Shown here: piece by piece, positions 51,653 through 61,406 of the stretch
Layout of the letters: every line of letters starts with the position of its first letter
Position numbering within the stretch: the stretch's first letter is position 1
Assembly: GCA_965277595.1 (NCBI GenBank)
Contig: CBDIDH010000002.1
Coordinates: 4,092,001 to 4,156,000 of the forward strand
Length of the DNA: 64,000 nt
Direction of reading: 5' to 3'
DNA from: CBDIDH01 sp965277595
GTDB taxonomy: Bacteria; Planctomycetota; Planctomycetia; Isosphaerales; Isosphaeraceae
Translations under genes and position numbers: made by a program
Notes under the pieces: model-generated
Database searches by the model: none
What the model was told of the DNA's origin: nothing
What the model saw: only the letters and a program-made list of their open reading frames with translations

Positions 51653-51874
51653 ATGGGACGCCGACTGCTGGGTGCCGTGCTCTTCCTGTGCCCCGCGATG
51701 ATGCTCTACCAGACCGCCGGGCGGCTGGCCTCGGAGGGACGCGACGGCTGGGGCTGGTTCCTCGTCGCCGGGTTCGCCGCGTGCGGGGTTTCCCTCAACC
51801 TCTGGACGGGGGAACTCGTCACCGCCCCTTCCCAGGTCCGGGGGAAGCCATTGCCGCCGGACGACCTGTCGTGA
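51653..51874 (+). CDS. small membrane protein, two predicted helices
   Basis: A 73-residue protein from the ATG at 51653, preceded by GAGAGGTGG. Helix 1 is LLGAVLFLCPAMMLYQTAG and helix 2 is WGWFLVAGFAACGVSLNLW, joined by a short charged loop. The size and helix pair fit a phage holin or an inner-membrane accessory protein, but nothing proves either. Confidence 0.5.
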   Translation: MGRRLLGAVLFLCPAMMLYQTAGRLASEGRDGWGWFLVAGFAACGVSLNLWTGELVTAPSQVRGKPLPPDDLS

Positions 51875-52100
51875 ACGCTCGTCGGGGCCCGATCGAGGGG
51901 ACCATTGCCGGGTCAGGTCGGAGGCCGTTGTGCTCGTATCAGGGTGCCGAGGCCTTCGCGACGACCACCGATCCGGGTCGTCCGCCACGCGACCGCGAGG
52001 TCGCCGGGGTCCCGGCGGATTACTCCCTGAAACACGAGCCGTGGGAGTCGCGAGCGTGTGCGACCCCGGGAGCCCGGTCCGCCCGGTCCTGGTCGGAAAC

Positions 52101-52276
52101 CGCCGGTACCCCCGGTACGTGATCGCTCTCGACCGCTCGCCGTTCACGCCGACGTTGTACTGGAAGGGCAGGGTAAGGGCGACGACCCCTGGACCGCCAA
52201 CGTCTCCGGGGCGATGAAGTGGGCCGACTACGGCAAGGTGATGTCGATGATCCGGGGCATCGGCACGGCGGCGTGA
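52101..52276 (+). pseudogene. small island ORF with one-base frame change
   Basis: Read rightward, RRYPRYVIALDRSPFTPTLY and WKG shift frame near 52172 and continue as GQGKGDDPWTANVSGAMKWA and DYGKVMSMIRGIGTAA to the TGA at 52274. Together they resemble small phage proteins of the type YVI...W(T)A..A..F.DYG. The start is unclear. Confidence 0.35.
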
Positions 52277-52760
52277 TCGGGCGGTCGCCTGGGCTCACGA
52301 CCGGGCCTGAGCGACCTGCGATCGGGGGATAGACAGGCATCCCGGGCTTGCCTGGAGTTGATCGAGACGTGCTCGCCTCGGGGGTGGCAGACCGATAACC
52401 GCCGAGGCAATCAACCTAACCGGGAGACAAGTCACACGCTCCTGAAGGACAGGTGAGAGGGCAAACCGCGTGGTGCGGGAGGTTGCGTGGCTGGAGCGCC
52501 ACGGGCGGTGCTCATGGGATATGGGAAGAGAGAGTAACCATCCCTTTATAGGGGGACACTTGAGGTAACGCCGGTAACGTTTCCGCGGCACTCGTCCTGA
52601 TCCCCGGGTCAACGAGATGGTTACGAGCGAGGCTGACGCGATGACCTACCCTTCGGCGTCGATCGTGTCCTGTGATCCGTCCGGTTAGGCGGTGCCTAAC
52701 CCGGGACCGGCGTCGAGGCCCCGGGTCCCGGCATGACCACGAGCACCCTCGCCCTCCTGG
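52277..52760. other. no gene recognised; one hairpin
   Basis: No coding sequence with natural composition is visible. CCGGTTAGGC (52681-52690) pairs with GCCTAACC (52694-52701) around a 3-nt loop. It follows another GTCCGGT sequence (52679), which I count only as a weak relative of the island motif. Confidence 0.4.
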
Positions 52761-53063
52761 TCACCGACCGGCGGTCTGACTCTCGAAACGCTTCCGGTCA
52801 GGCGGCACCATGAGCCGCAAGCTGGCGGGGCGGAACGGGTTGACCGCTCTGAGCACTTCCCGGGACGGTGACCGTTCGGAGACCTGACCCCGTTCGCGAC
52901 CCTGCGTGTCGACGGGGTCCGCGGGTGGGCGACAGCGTGGTCGTTGGTCGGCTTTCCGGAGGGCAGTTGCCCCCCCATCGACGTCCTCGGGTATGCTTTT
53001 CGGGGCGGAGAGGACCCCCGCGTAACGCTGCACCAAGTACTCCGAGAAGGTCTTGTATCCTAT
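52761..53063 (-). pseudogene. small planctomycete-type ORF without start codon
   Basis: Leftward the frame reads IGYKTFSEYLVQRYAGVLSA, PKSIPEDVDGGATALRKADQ and ends in a basic Pro-rich tail (NPFRPASLRLMVPPDRKR). The position that should be Met is ATA. Its first 73 nt are homologous to 42720-42792. It may be a decayed member of a multicopy small gene family. Confidence 0.4.
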
Positions 53064-53446
53064 CGCGACCAGCTATCCCGGCGGCCAAGAAATCGAATCG
53101 AACAGCGAGTCATGGCGGAGGGAGCAGCCGGGAAGTCAGCCCCCCGCCAATCGGGTCGGGGCGGTGTTTTGCGCCGGATCGCTTTCCTTCGATTTTGACC
53201 TGCGGATTATGATTCCGCAAGATGCCCCTCCATAAACCAAGAAATAACAATCACTTGCGAACCGAAGAGCGACTCGCTTGTCCCTCCACTTGTCCCTGCG
53301 AGATGGTCCTTGAAACACAATCCACCGCTGATCGGCCGGAAGGGCTCGGGATGTTGATCTCATCTTGGTGTCCCCCGGATGGACGACCCCTTCACCGAGA
53401 CCGGGCAAGCAGTTTGCAACAGCATTGCCGGATGTTATAACCGAAC
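53064..53446. other. no gene recognised
   Basis: Between the small ORF remnant and the tRNA fragment I see no believable ORF. The 24 bases before the tRNA fragment cannot form a tRNA D-arm or a complete 5' acceptor strand. Confidence 0.4.
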
Positions 53447-53495
53447 CACCTGGCTCTTAATCAGCGGGTTGTAGGTTCGAGTCCTACAGGAGGCA
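53447..53495 (+). tRNA. 3' half of a tRNA-Lys(CTT) gene: att site
   Basis: The 49-nt segment contains an anticodon loop CTCTTAA (anticodon CTT, Lys), the variable region, a perfect T-arm GTAGGTTCGAGTCCTAC and the 3' acceptor strand AGGAGGC plus discriminator. The 5' acceptor strand and D-arm are absent upstream: only TGCC could pair with the acceptor, and no GG-containing D-loop exists. Such 3' tRNA halves are left by tyrosine-integrase elements. An integrase gene starts 148 bp downstream. Confidence 0.7.
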
Positions 53496-53642
53496 CTTGA
53501 CAGCAAAGGACTTACGGCGAGTCCTGGTTGTCTGACAGCAGTTGTCAGAGAGGGTGGTCAGAGAAATCCCGCCCCTTGGACCGCCATCCGGGGGCGAGAC
53601 AGCGGACCTTCCGGCCCACCCGTGACCCGGGAGGCTCCGCAC

Positions 53643-54370
53643 GTGCCGCACTATCCCAAGCCGTTCTTCCGCGCCCCGCGCGGGCTCTGGTACGTTCAGA
53701 TCGAGGGCCGCCAGGTCAACCTCGGCCCCGATCGCGACGAGGCATTTCGACGCTATCACGATCTGATGGCCCGGGATCCTGACCGGCCGGAACCGCCGAC
53801 CGGCGACGCCGTGGTATCCATCCTCGACGCGTTCCTCGACTGGTGCCAGAAGCACCGGGCTCCGCGAACCTACGACTGGTACCGCGACTACCTCCAGTCC
53901 TTCGCCAGATCGATCCCCCGTGGCCTCACCGTCGTGCGGCTTAAGCCGACCCACGTCCAGCAGTGGGTCGACTCCCGGCCCGGCCGGGGCCGCGGCAAGC
54001 GGGGGCACGAGCACCGCCGTCCGGCGAGCGTTCAACTGGGCGGCGAAAATGGGTTTGATCGAAGCTACTGAGAGTCAGGAAAGTAATGTCCGGTCGCCGA
54101 GTTTTCTGTGGCTGAACCGCCCACGATTATCCTGACAGGGTAGAGTGTGTTTGACAGGAGCGGACATTACTTTCCTGACTCTCAGTAATCCCGTCCGCCA
54201 CGTCGAGAAGCCTCAGGCTGGCCGGCGGGACGTGGTCATCACTCCCGACGAGTACGCCTGGATCCTCGGCCGGGTCAGGGACGACCCGTTCCGGGACCTG
54301 CGGGTCGTCTGCTGAGAAACCGGCTGCCGCCCCCAGGAGGTCCTCGCCGTCGAGGCCAGCCACGTTGACG
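53643..54370 (+). pseudogene. tyrosine recombinase/integrase, multiply disrupted
   Basis: GTG start at 53643 with GGAGG 8 nt upstream. The N-terminal arm and core-binding domain read MPHYPKPFFRAPRGLWYVQI, YHDLMARDPDRPEPPTGDAV and LDAFLDWCQKHRAPRTYDWY. Damage: a one-base insertion in the G run near 54004, a 118-bp MITE at 54068-54185, and an in-frame TGA after RDLRVVC where the family has Trp. The catalytic domain starts ETGCRPQEVLAVEASHVD (Arg of the active site) and is then cut by a kinase fragment near 54370, so the HxxR and Tyr parts are lost. Confidence 0.8.
54068..54185. mobile_element. 118-bp MITE with TA target duplication
   Basis: Perfect 25-bp terminal inverted repeats, CTGAGAGTCAGGAAAGTAAT (first 20 bases, 54068-54087) and the complement ending at 54185, around a 68-bp non-coding centre. 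TA flanks both sides (54066-54067, 54186-54187). Removing it with one TA restores the integrase frame (GLIEANPVRHVEKPQAGRRD). TA target choice suggests mobilisation by an IS630/Tc1-type transposase. Confidence 0.9.
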
Positions 54371-54458
54371 CGACATCAAGCCGGCCCACATCTGCGCCAG
54401 CCGGCGCGTCCGGTGCTACGGTCTGATCTAAGGATTCGGGCAGAAATAAGTTGACAGA

Positions 54459-55781
54459 ATGCGACCAGGGGGCTCTGATGCTTTTATGCCCGATCCAGAA
54501 CTTGTAGAGCATCTTCGGCGCAAATTCATCCTGCTCGACCCTCTCATGAGCGAGAGGCTTCGGCGGCAATGGGCCGCATCCGAAGCCATGGAGATCGGAT
54601 GGGGAGGAGTTGCGGCTGCCGTCGCAGCTACCGGGCTATCGCATAACACAGTCGATTTGGGGATTCGGGAACTCCGATCGGGTAGCCGCTCAGAGTCCGA
54701 GGTGGGACGGATAGGGAGTATCCGTCGGCCTGGCGGGGGCCGGAAGCCGCTCGTCAACCATGATCCCACGCTTCTGGCCGATCTGGAATCGCTGGTCGAT
54801 CCCGTGACTCGTGGAGATCCGCAGTCTGCTCTGCGATGGACGTGCAAGAGCACACGCAAACTCGCCGAACAATTGCAAGAGAAGGGTCATAGCATCGGCT
54901 ACCGGACGGTAGCCGGGCTGCTGCAAGGTCTCAATTACAGTTTGCAGTCCAATCGTAAGACCCGGGAGGGCATCTCGCATCCGGATCGGAATGCCCAGTT
55001 CGAGTACATCAACGCCCAAGTGAACCAATTCCAGAGCCGAGGCCAGCCGGTGGTCTCGGTGGACACCAAGAAGAAGGAACTGGTCGGGGACTTCAAGAAC
55101 GGCGGGCGGGAGTGGCAGCCAGAGGGCCAACCCGAAGAAGTGCAAGTCCACGACTTCATGGACAAGGAATTGGGCAAGGCGATCCCCTACGGCGTCTATG
55201 ACATGACGGCCAACCAGGGGTGGGTCAGCGTCGGGATCGATCACGATACCGCCTACTTCGCCGTGGAGTCGTTACGGCGGTGGTGGGATAACATGGGCTC
55301 GAAAGTCTACCCCAAGGCCCAGGAATTGTTGGTCACCGCCGATGGCGGCGGGAGCAACGGCAGCCGGATCAGGCTGTGGAAGGTCGCCGTGCAGGGGTTG
55401 GCCGATGCGACCGGCTTGCGGGTCAAGGTGTGCCACTTCCCTCCGGGGACAAGCAAGTGGAACAAGATCGAGCACCAGATGTTCTGCCACATCACCGAGA
55501 ACTGGCGGGGGCGACCGTTACGGAGCCTGGGCGTGATCGTCAGCTTGATCGGCAACACTCGGACGGAGGCCGGGCTGCGGATCAGGGCCGAACTCGACTC
55601 GAATCCTTATGAGATCGGCATCAAGGTCAGCGACGAGCAACTCGCAGCGGTGAGCATCGAGCGGGATGCCTTCCATGGCGAGTGGAATTACACGATCTCA
55701 CCGAAGGACGAGGCGGCAATTCGGCGGAAAGGTGGCAAGGCCCGATCCACAAACCCGGGGCGAGGGCACGAGGCACCATGA
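54459..55781 (+). CDS. ISAzo13-family transposase
   Basis: Intact 440-residue transposase; a start at 54486 (MPDPELVEHLRRKFILLDPL) fits relatives equally well and no ribosome binding site decides. Family marks: SERLRRQWAASEAMEIGWGG, LRWTCKSTRKLAEQLQEKGH, GQPVVSVDTKKKELVGDFKN with the first Asp, LVTADGGGSNGSRIRLWKVA with the second Asp, and PPGTSKWNKIEHQMFCHITE with the catalytic Glu. The stop overlaps the next gene as ATGA, so the passenger is probably translated by coupling. Confidence 0.9.
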   Translation: MRPGGSDAFMPDPELVEHLRRKFILLDPLMSERLRRQWAASEAMEIGWGGVAAAVAATGLSHNTVDLGIRELRSGSRSESEVGRIGSIRRPGGGRKPLVNHDPTLLADLESLVDPVTRGDPQSALRWTCKSTRKLAEQLQEKGHSIGYRTVAGLLQGLNYSLQSNRKTREGISHPDRNAQFEYINAQVNQFQSRGQPVVSVDTKKKELVGDFKNGGREWQPEGQPEEVQVHDFMDKELGKAIPYGVYDMTANQGWVSVGIDHDTAYFAVESLRRWWDNMGSKVYPKAQELLVTADGGGSNGSRIRLWKVAVQGLADATGLRVKVCHFPPGTSKWNKIEHQMFCHITENWRGRPLRSLGVIVSLIGNTRTEAGLRIRAELDSNPYEIGIKVSDEQLAAVSIERDAFHGEWNYTISPKDEAAIRRKGGKARSTNPGRGHEAP

Positions 55782-56230
55782 GTGAGCCGATCAGAGCACT
55801 GTTCGACAAAACGCTCCGTGAGCAAGGCTTCAAGAAGGCAGCAGGCAGTTGGTATTCCGACCGCCCGGAGACCGTGCTTGTAGTGAATCTCCAGAAGTCG
55901 CAATATGGGTACAGCTTCTACATCAATCTGGGCATATGGCTCAAAGCAGTCGGCGAGTCTGTAGCACCGAAAGAGCATCATTGTCACGTCCGAATCCGTC
56001 TCGAGTCGATTTCGGGCGAGGGTCTCAGCAAGGCCCTCGATATGGAGAACTCGACGGTAGTCGAAGAGGATCGCAAGATGATCATCGTGACCGGCATTGT
56101 TGAAGTAGCGATCCCCTGGCTGGAGGCGTGCAACAGCCTTGATGGCATCAGGAAGATGCTACATGAAGGCCGACTAACGAGAGCGATGGTGCACAAGGAG
56201 ATCAGGCAGAGAGTGGGCGATCAGCCGTAA
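55778..56230 (+). CDS. DUF4304-type passenger protein
   Basis: A 150-residue protein with the DUF4304-like pattern: FDKTLREQGFKKAAGSWYSD near the N-terminus, then VVNLQKSQYGYSFYINLGIW (~31-50). No catalytic residues are obvious; the biochemical role of the family is unknown. It lies wholly inside the IS, between the transposase and the right repeat, and overlaps the transposase stop by 4 nt. A passenger in such an IS may be an immunity, toxin-like or regulatory gene. Confidence 0.7.
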   Translation: MSEPIRALFDKTLREQGFKKAAGSWYSDRPETVLVVNLQKSQYGYSFYINLGIWLKAVGESVAPKEHHCHVRIRLESISGEGLSKALDMENSTVVEEDRKMIIVTGIVEVAIPWLEACNSLDGIRKMLHEGRLTRAMVHKEIRQRVGDQP

Positions 56231-56400
56231 CGATACTGGGAAGGCGGAGAGCATAAAATTTGTCAACTTATTTCTGCCCGACTCCTAAGTGCTCGACTTC
56301 GGCCTGGTGAAGGCGGCGACCGTCGCGGAGTCTGACGGGTTGTCCTCAACGGACAGGACACCCGGCACCGCGTAGTACACGGCCGCCGAGCGGGTCCAGG

Positions 56401-56689
56401 GTAGGTCCGATCGCGACGCCCGCCGCGTGCTTGACGCCCGGGGTGTTCGCCTACGCCCTGCGGAACAAGCACCCGTCGTTCAACGCCCTGACCGCGCCCG
56501 ACGAGCTGCGGGTCGGCCCGCCCTGGCGAGGTTAGATCGATATGGTTACGATATAAACTTGCGTGAAATTCGATATGTACGCCGAATCCTTCGCGCGCCT
56601 CTCCGACCGCGACGTCCCTCGGGTTGCCCGGCCTACAAGTCACGCGGGTGCCGCAAGAAAGCGCCCCGCGACGCGAGGAGGAAACGGCA
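56401..56689. other. no gene recognised
   Basis: Between the kinase remnant and the next gene one frame reads GVFAYALRNKHPSFNALTAP and ends DELRVGPPWRG at a TAG, but I cannot place it. AT-rich sequence at ~56540-56570 (GATATAAAC) may contain a -10 element for the gene at 56690, whose GAGGAGGAAA ribosome binding site is clear. Confidence 0.35.
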
Positions 56690-59600
56690 ATGCACCTAGC
56701 GGGCAAGCCCTACCCCGACGAATCCTCGGGCGACGTCGCCGTGAGGTCGGATTCTTCGCTTCCAGGCCCTGCCGCCCGCCCGCCGGGGCCGGGGGAAGAG
56801 CTGGATCAGACAATGTACGTGACGCCGGGTCCGCCGGCCGAGTCGGAGGCGAAGGGGGACGCCCCGGACCCGCCCGCCGCCTTCGGCCGCGACCAGGTGC
56901 GGGACGCCCTGGGGGCCGGCGGCTTCGGCGCGGTGTACCTCGGCCACGACACGCAGCTCGACCGACCGGTGGCAATCAAGATCCTCCGCGGCGGCCCTGA
57001 GATGCCACCGGTCGAGGCGGATCGGTTCCTCCGGGGAGGCCCGCAGGCTCGCCCGGATGGGCCGCCCCGGCATCGTCACGATCCATGACGTCGGCCTGGA
57101 GGGGGGGCAGCTTTACGTCGTCTCGGAGTTCCTCGACGGGCCCGACCTCGGCCGGTGGCTCGGGGAGAATCGTCCGGCCTGGCCGGAGGCGGCCCGTATC
57201 GCGGCGGCCCTGGCCCACGCCCACGCCCGGCTCATCGTCCACCGCGACGTCAAGCCGGGGAACATCATCATCACCACGGACCGCGGCGCCGTCCTCGTGA
57301 ACTTCAGGCTCGGCCTGGATGAGGCGGGCGTCCTCGGCTCCCAACTCGGCGTCATCTCCGTCACCCCGGCGTACATGGCGCCCGAGCAGGCCGCGGGTGA
57401 GGCGCACCGGATCGACGGTCGCACCGACATCTACAGCCTGGGCGTGGTGCTCTACGAGATGCTCTGCGGCCTCTTACCGTTCCGGGCGGCCGACGTCCGC
57501 GAACTGCTCCGGCAGGTGCGGGAGGACGAGCCGCAGCCCCGCGCCAGATCCGCCAGGAGATCCCGCCCGGGTTGGAACAGGCGTGTCTCAAGGCCCTCGC
57601 CAAGGGGCTCCAGGCCCGTTACACCACGGCGGCCGACTTCGCCGAGGATCTGCGGCGTGCCTACCCGCCCGCCGCGGGGCCGGGCGCCTCGCAGGTGCTC
57701 GGGCCGTCCCCCCCGGTCGAACCAACGGGCGAGGCGCCGGAGTCCGGGCCGGCCGCGTCGATGCAATCCTTCTCAACGTCGAGCCCCTCCCGCCGCCGCG
57801 CCCGCGACGCCGAGCGCCGGCAGGTGACCGTCCTGGTCGGCGGCTGCCGGCTGTTCGAATCCGAGGCGTACCTGGAGGACCTCGACTCGGAAGACCAGGC
57901 CGGGATGCTTCGGGGCTTCCAGGGCCTCTGCGAGCAGGCCGTTCGCCGGTTCGACGGGACGGTCGTGCGGTGCAATGAGGAGGGGCTTCTGGCCTGCTTC
58001 GGCTACCCGGTGGCCTTCGAGGACGCCGCACGCCGCGCCGCACTGGCCGGCCTCAGCCTCCTGGAGGACTTGAACGCCCTGGGCGGGCGGCTCCGCCGGG
58101 GACAGGTGCTGGAGCTGAACCGGTGGGCCGGCATCCACACCGGCCAGGCCGTCGTGGAGGCGGGGCAGGAGTCGGTCTCGCTGGTCGGGGAGGCGCGGAA
58201 CGCGGCGGTCCGGCTGGAGGACGTCGCCGCGCCCGGCCAGCTCGTGTGCAGCGCGGCCACCCACCGATTGATCCGGGCCCAGTTTGACTGCAACAGTCTC
58301 GGCCGGCGCAAGATCAAGGGCGTGTCACAGCCCGTCGAACTCTTCCGGGTCCGGGGAGCCGTCGAGGCCCGCAACCCCGTTGAGGAGGCGGGGCCGGCCG
58401 AGCTCTCGCCCCTGACCGGCCGTGACCACGAGATCAACCTGCTGAGGGACCGCTGGGAGCAGGCCCGGGAGGGCATGGGCCAGGTCGTCCTGCTCGTCGG
58501 CGAACCGGGCCTGGGCAAGTCGCGCCTGGTGTACACGCTGAAGGAGCACGTCCTGGGGCAGATGATCGAAGGGGAGGTGGACGCGCCCGTGATCGAGTGG
58601 CGGTGCTCGCCGCATTACCGGAACACGGGGCTGTACCCGGCGATCGATTTCTACGAGCGGGCCCTCGCCTTCGGCCGCGAGGAGCCGCCGCAGTCGCGGT
58701 TCGACCGGCTGCTCCACCGCCTGGAGCAGTACGACCTCGCCCGGCCGGAGGCCGTGCCGCGGTGGGCGTCGCTGCTGACCCCGGACCGCTTCCCCACGCC
58801 GTCGCTGTCGCCGGCGCGGCAGCGGGAGGAGACCTTCCGGGCCATGCTGGAGTGGCTGTCCATGCGCGCCGCGCGGCGGCCCATCCTGTTCGTCGTCGAG
58901 GACCAGCACTGGGTGAACTCCTCCACCCTGGAATTCCTCGGCCAGTTCCTCGCGGAGGGCCTGGACGCCTCGATCCTCACCCTGCTCACCTGCCGCCCCG
59001 AGTTCCGGGCGCCATGGCCTGCGCACGCCCACCAGACCAGCCTGGCCCTGAATCGCCTGACGCGGCGCCAGGCCGGCGACCTGATCCGGCGGAAGGCGGG
59101 GGCCGGCGTGACCGAGGCGATCATCGACCGTATTTACGACCGGTCCGGCGGCGTGCCGCTGTTCGTCGAGGAATTCACGAAGGTGGTGGAGGAGTCGGGC
59201 GCGGTGGGCGAGGACGGGGAAGGCGGCACACAGGTCAACGCCTTGATGGCGCAAGAGATCCCCGCCACGCTCCAGGACCTGGTGATGGCCCGCCTGGAAC
59301 GCATGGAGGGCGAGCGCGACCTGGCTCAGCTCGCCACGACGCTCGGCCGTGAGTTCAGACACGACCTGCTCGCCGCCGTCTCGGGCGCGGATGAGCCGAC
59401 ACTCCAGGCCGAGCTGGACGAACTCGTGCGGGCGGAGATCCTGCACCGCAGGGGGCGTCCGCCCCGCTGTACTTACGTCTTCAAGCACGCCCTGGTGGAA
59501 GACGCCCTGTACAACGCCCTGGTGAAGGGCAAACGGCAGCACTTCCACCGGCGGGTCGGCGAGACGCTGGAGGCGCGGTTCCCGCAGACCGTGGCGACGC

Positions 59601-60857
59601 AGCCGGAGCTGCTCGCCCACCACTTCACCGAGGCGGGCCGGACTGAGCAGGCGATCGTCTACTGGCTCAGGGCGGGGCTGCGCTCACGCGAACGGTCGGC
59701 GGAGAGCGAGGCCATCGGCCACCTCACCCGCGGGCTGGCGCTGCTCGGGGGGCCGGGGGAGTCCCCCGAGGGGGACGCCCGTGAGCTGGAACTGTCGAGT
59801 GCGCTGGGAACGGCCTACCTCGCGTCCCCGGGGTATGCCGCGCCGGAAGTCGGACCGGTCTTCCGCCACGCCCGCGCGCTGTGCGAGCGGATCGGGCAGT
59901 CCCCCAGCACCTCGCGATCCTCGTGGGGAATTGGGAGTGGCATCTCGTCCGCGGCGACATCCGGCTTTTTACCGAGCTGGTCGCCGAGGCGATGGAATTT
60001 GCCGGGCATTTTGACGACCCCGGCGGCATGATAGAAGCGTTTTACCTGGCCGGCCAGACGATGCTCTACCGAGGGGATTTCGCGGGCGCCCGCGACCGCT
60101 TCGCGACGGCGGTCGCCGGGTTCGACGACCGGGAGCGCGTCCAGTCCTGGGCCGCCCGGACGGGCCACGACGCCGGTGTCGCCAACTGTTGCAATCTGGC
60201 GGTGTCCCTCTGGCACCTCGGCTACCGGGACCAGGCCCTGAAGGTCAACCAGAAGGTGCGCCAACTGGCCCGCGAGATCGGCCTCCCGTTCGACCTGGCT
60301 TACTGGCTGCACCACACGGCATGGCTTTTCCAGTATTGCCGGCTCGGGGTCGAGGTCCAGGCGGCCGCCGATGAGGAGGTCGCGATCGCGGCCGAACAGG
60401 GTTTCGCGCTCCGGCACGCCACCGGCACGTTCTTCATGGGTGCCGGGATGCTTCCGCGAGGGGACTTGGTGGGATTGCTGCCCCTGCTGCGGAAAGGGCT
60501 CGACGCCTTCCAGGCCACCGGGTCGGAGTTGCACCGCCCGTTCCAGCTCGGTGTCCTGGGCGACGCCTGCACGCAGGCCGGTCGGTTCGGGGAGGCGCTC
60601 GCGGCCCTGGACGAGGGCCTCGCCGTCGCCGAAAAGAACGACGACCTGATTCAGGAGGCCGAGCTGCGCCGGCTCAAGGGCGAGCTGTCGCTGGCCGAGG
60701 CGCCCTCTCAGACGGCCGCCGCCGAGGACTGTCTCACCAGGGCCGTCGCGACGAGGCCCGTGGGGCGCTCGCGGCCGTCTACTGCAGCTTCACGGAAGGG
60801 TTCACGACGCCCGACCTCGTGGACGCCGCCGCCCTGCTGCACTCCCTGGAGCCTTGA
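56690..60857 (+). pseudogene. Ser/Thr kinase - nucleotide cyclase-like - AAA ATPase - TPR fusion gene with frameshifts
   Basis: Starts MHLAGKPYPDESSGD. Kinase: GAGGFGAVYLGHDTQLDRPV and AIKIL, HRDVKPGNIIITTDRGAVL, but the DFG position reads VNFRLGLD, then YMAPEQAAGEAHRIDGRTDI. Next come a class III cyclase-like domain (RRQVTVLVGGCRLFESEAYL, GIHTGQAVVEAG), an AAA domain (LLVGEPGLGKSRLVY, PILFVVEDQHWVNSSTLEFL) and TPR-like helices to HSLEP. Frame breaks: one extra G at ~57033-57036, one missing C at ~57537-57540, one missing C at ~59903-59907, and a deletion with frame change near 60740. Intact relatives are large planctomycete signalling proteins that may respond to ligands through the TPR part. 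Without the aspartate of DFG the kinase would probably be inactive anyway. Confidence 0.75.
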
Positions 60858-61406
60858 GCACCGGCACGCCGTCGTGTCTCCAGGGCGTTGTCGGCGACGG
60901 GGCGAAGCCGCGGCGATCGGCGACCTCGCGGATGCCCTGACCCGCAGGATGTCTTGCCGGAGGACCGCCCGCGGCGACCGTGGACCTCCTCACCGCGGGT
61001 CCTTCGGGGATGAGTGTGTTCATGAGATGTTTAATAGCTCGGATTCAAAATATTTCGAAAATAAGCGTGACCGGATGGCACCCCATTTCCGACGAGGGTA
61101 CCATGTGGATCGGTGCCCCCCCCGCCCGCGTGACTCTGAGTTCACGACGAGTCCACCTTCGCCACACGGAGACGCGACGCGGACGTCACAGGATTCGTCC
61201 GCGCACGAACCCTGGCCACAGACTTGATCGCGGCCTCGGGCCGTACCGTGGGGTGGTTGGTTCACCTCGTCGGCGGTGTCGGGACACGCGAAAACGAAGC
61301 TCAGCGAGTTTGATCCAGGTTCATCCCGTAGCACGCGGTGACCGCACCCTCGGACTCGTATCCCGGCGGGGCGGCTTCGATCCCTCCGGGATGAGGAGTT
61401 TTCCCG
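60858..61406. other. no gene recognised
   Basis: This 549-bp stretch shows no ORF with natural composition on either strand. It ends with GAGGAG at ~61393-61398, the ribosome binding site of the next reading frame. Confidence 0.4.

Larger units (their letters stand above)
54428..56289 (+). mobile_element. ISAzo13-type element with a passenger gene
   Basis: A 1862-bp element. Its ends carry near-perfect inverted repeats; the exact core TCGGGCAGAAATAAGTTGAC (54436-54455, one more base matches) faces its complement at 56261-56281. TAA occurs at both outer edges and may be the target duplication. It holds a transposase gene and a second, overlapping gene of unrelated family (DUF4304). Confidence 0.85.
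54375..56400 (+). pseudogene. serine/threonine kinase fragment split by an ISAzo13-type element
   Basis: Left part (54375-54427): RDIKPAHICASRRVRCYGLI, the catalytic-loop RDIKPxN region with Asn changed to His. Right part (56290-~56400): VLDFGLVKAATVAESDGLSS and TDRTPGTA, the DFG loop and start of the activation segment, then a TAG. The insertion lies between the two motifs. Even without it an in-frame TAA would remain, so the gene was already dead. It is fused on the left to integrase sequence. Confidence 0.65.

Noticed and set aside
52277..52760. Group II intron or other large ribozyme
   Set aside because: The region is gene-free and has several stems, but I found no domain V hairpin, no GTGYG 5' end in a sensible place and no reverse transcriptase.
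53423..53495. A complete tRNA-Lys gene
   Set aside because: The 5' acceptor strand pairs at only four bases and no D-arm can form; only the 3' half is tRNA-like.
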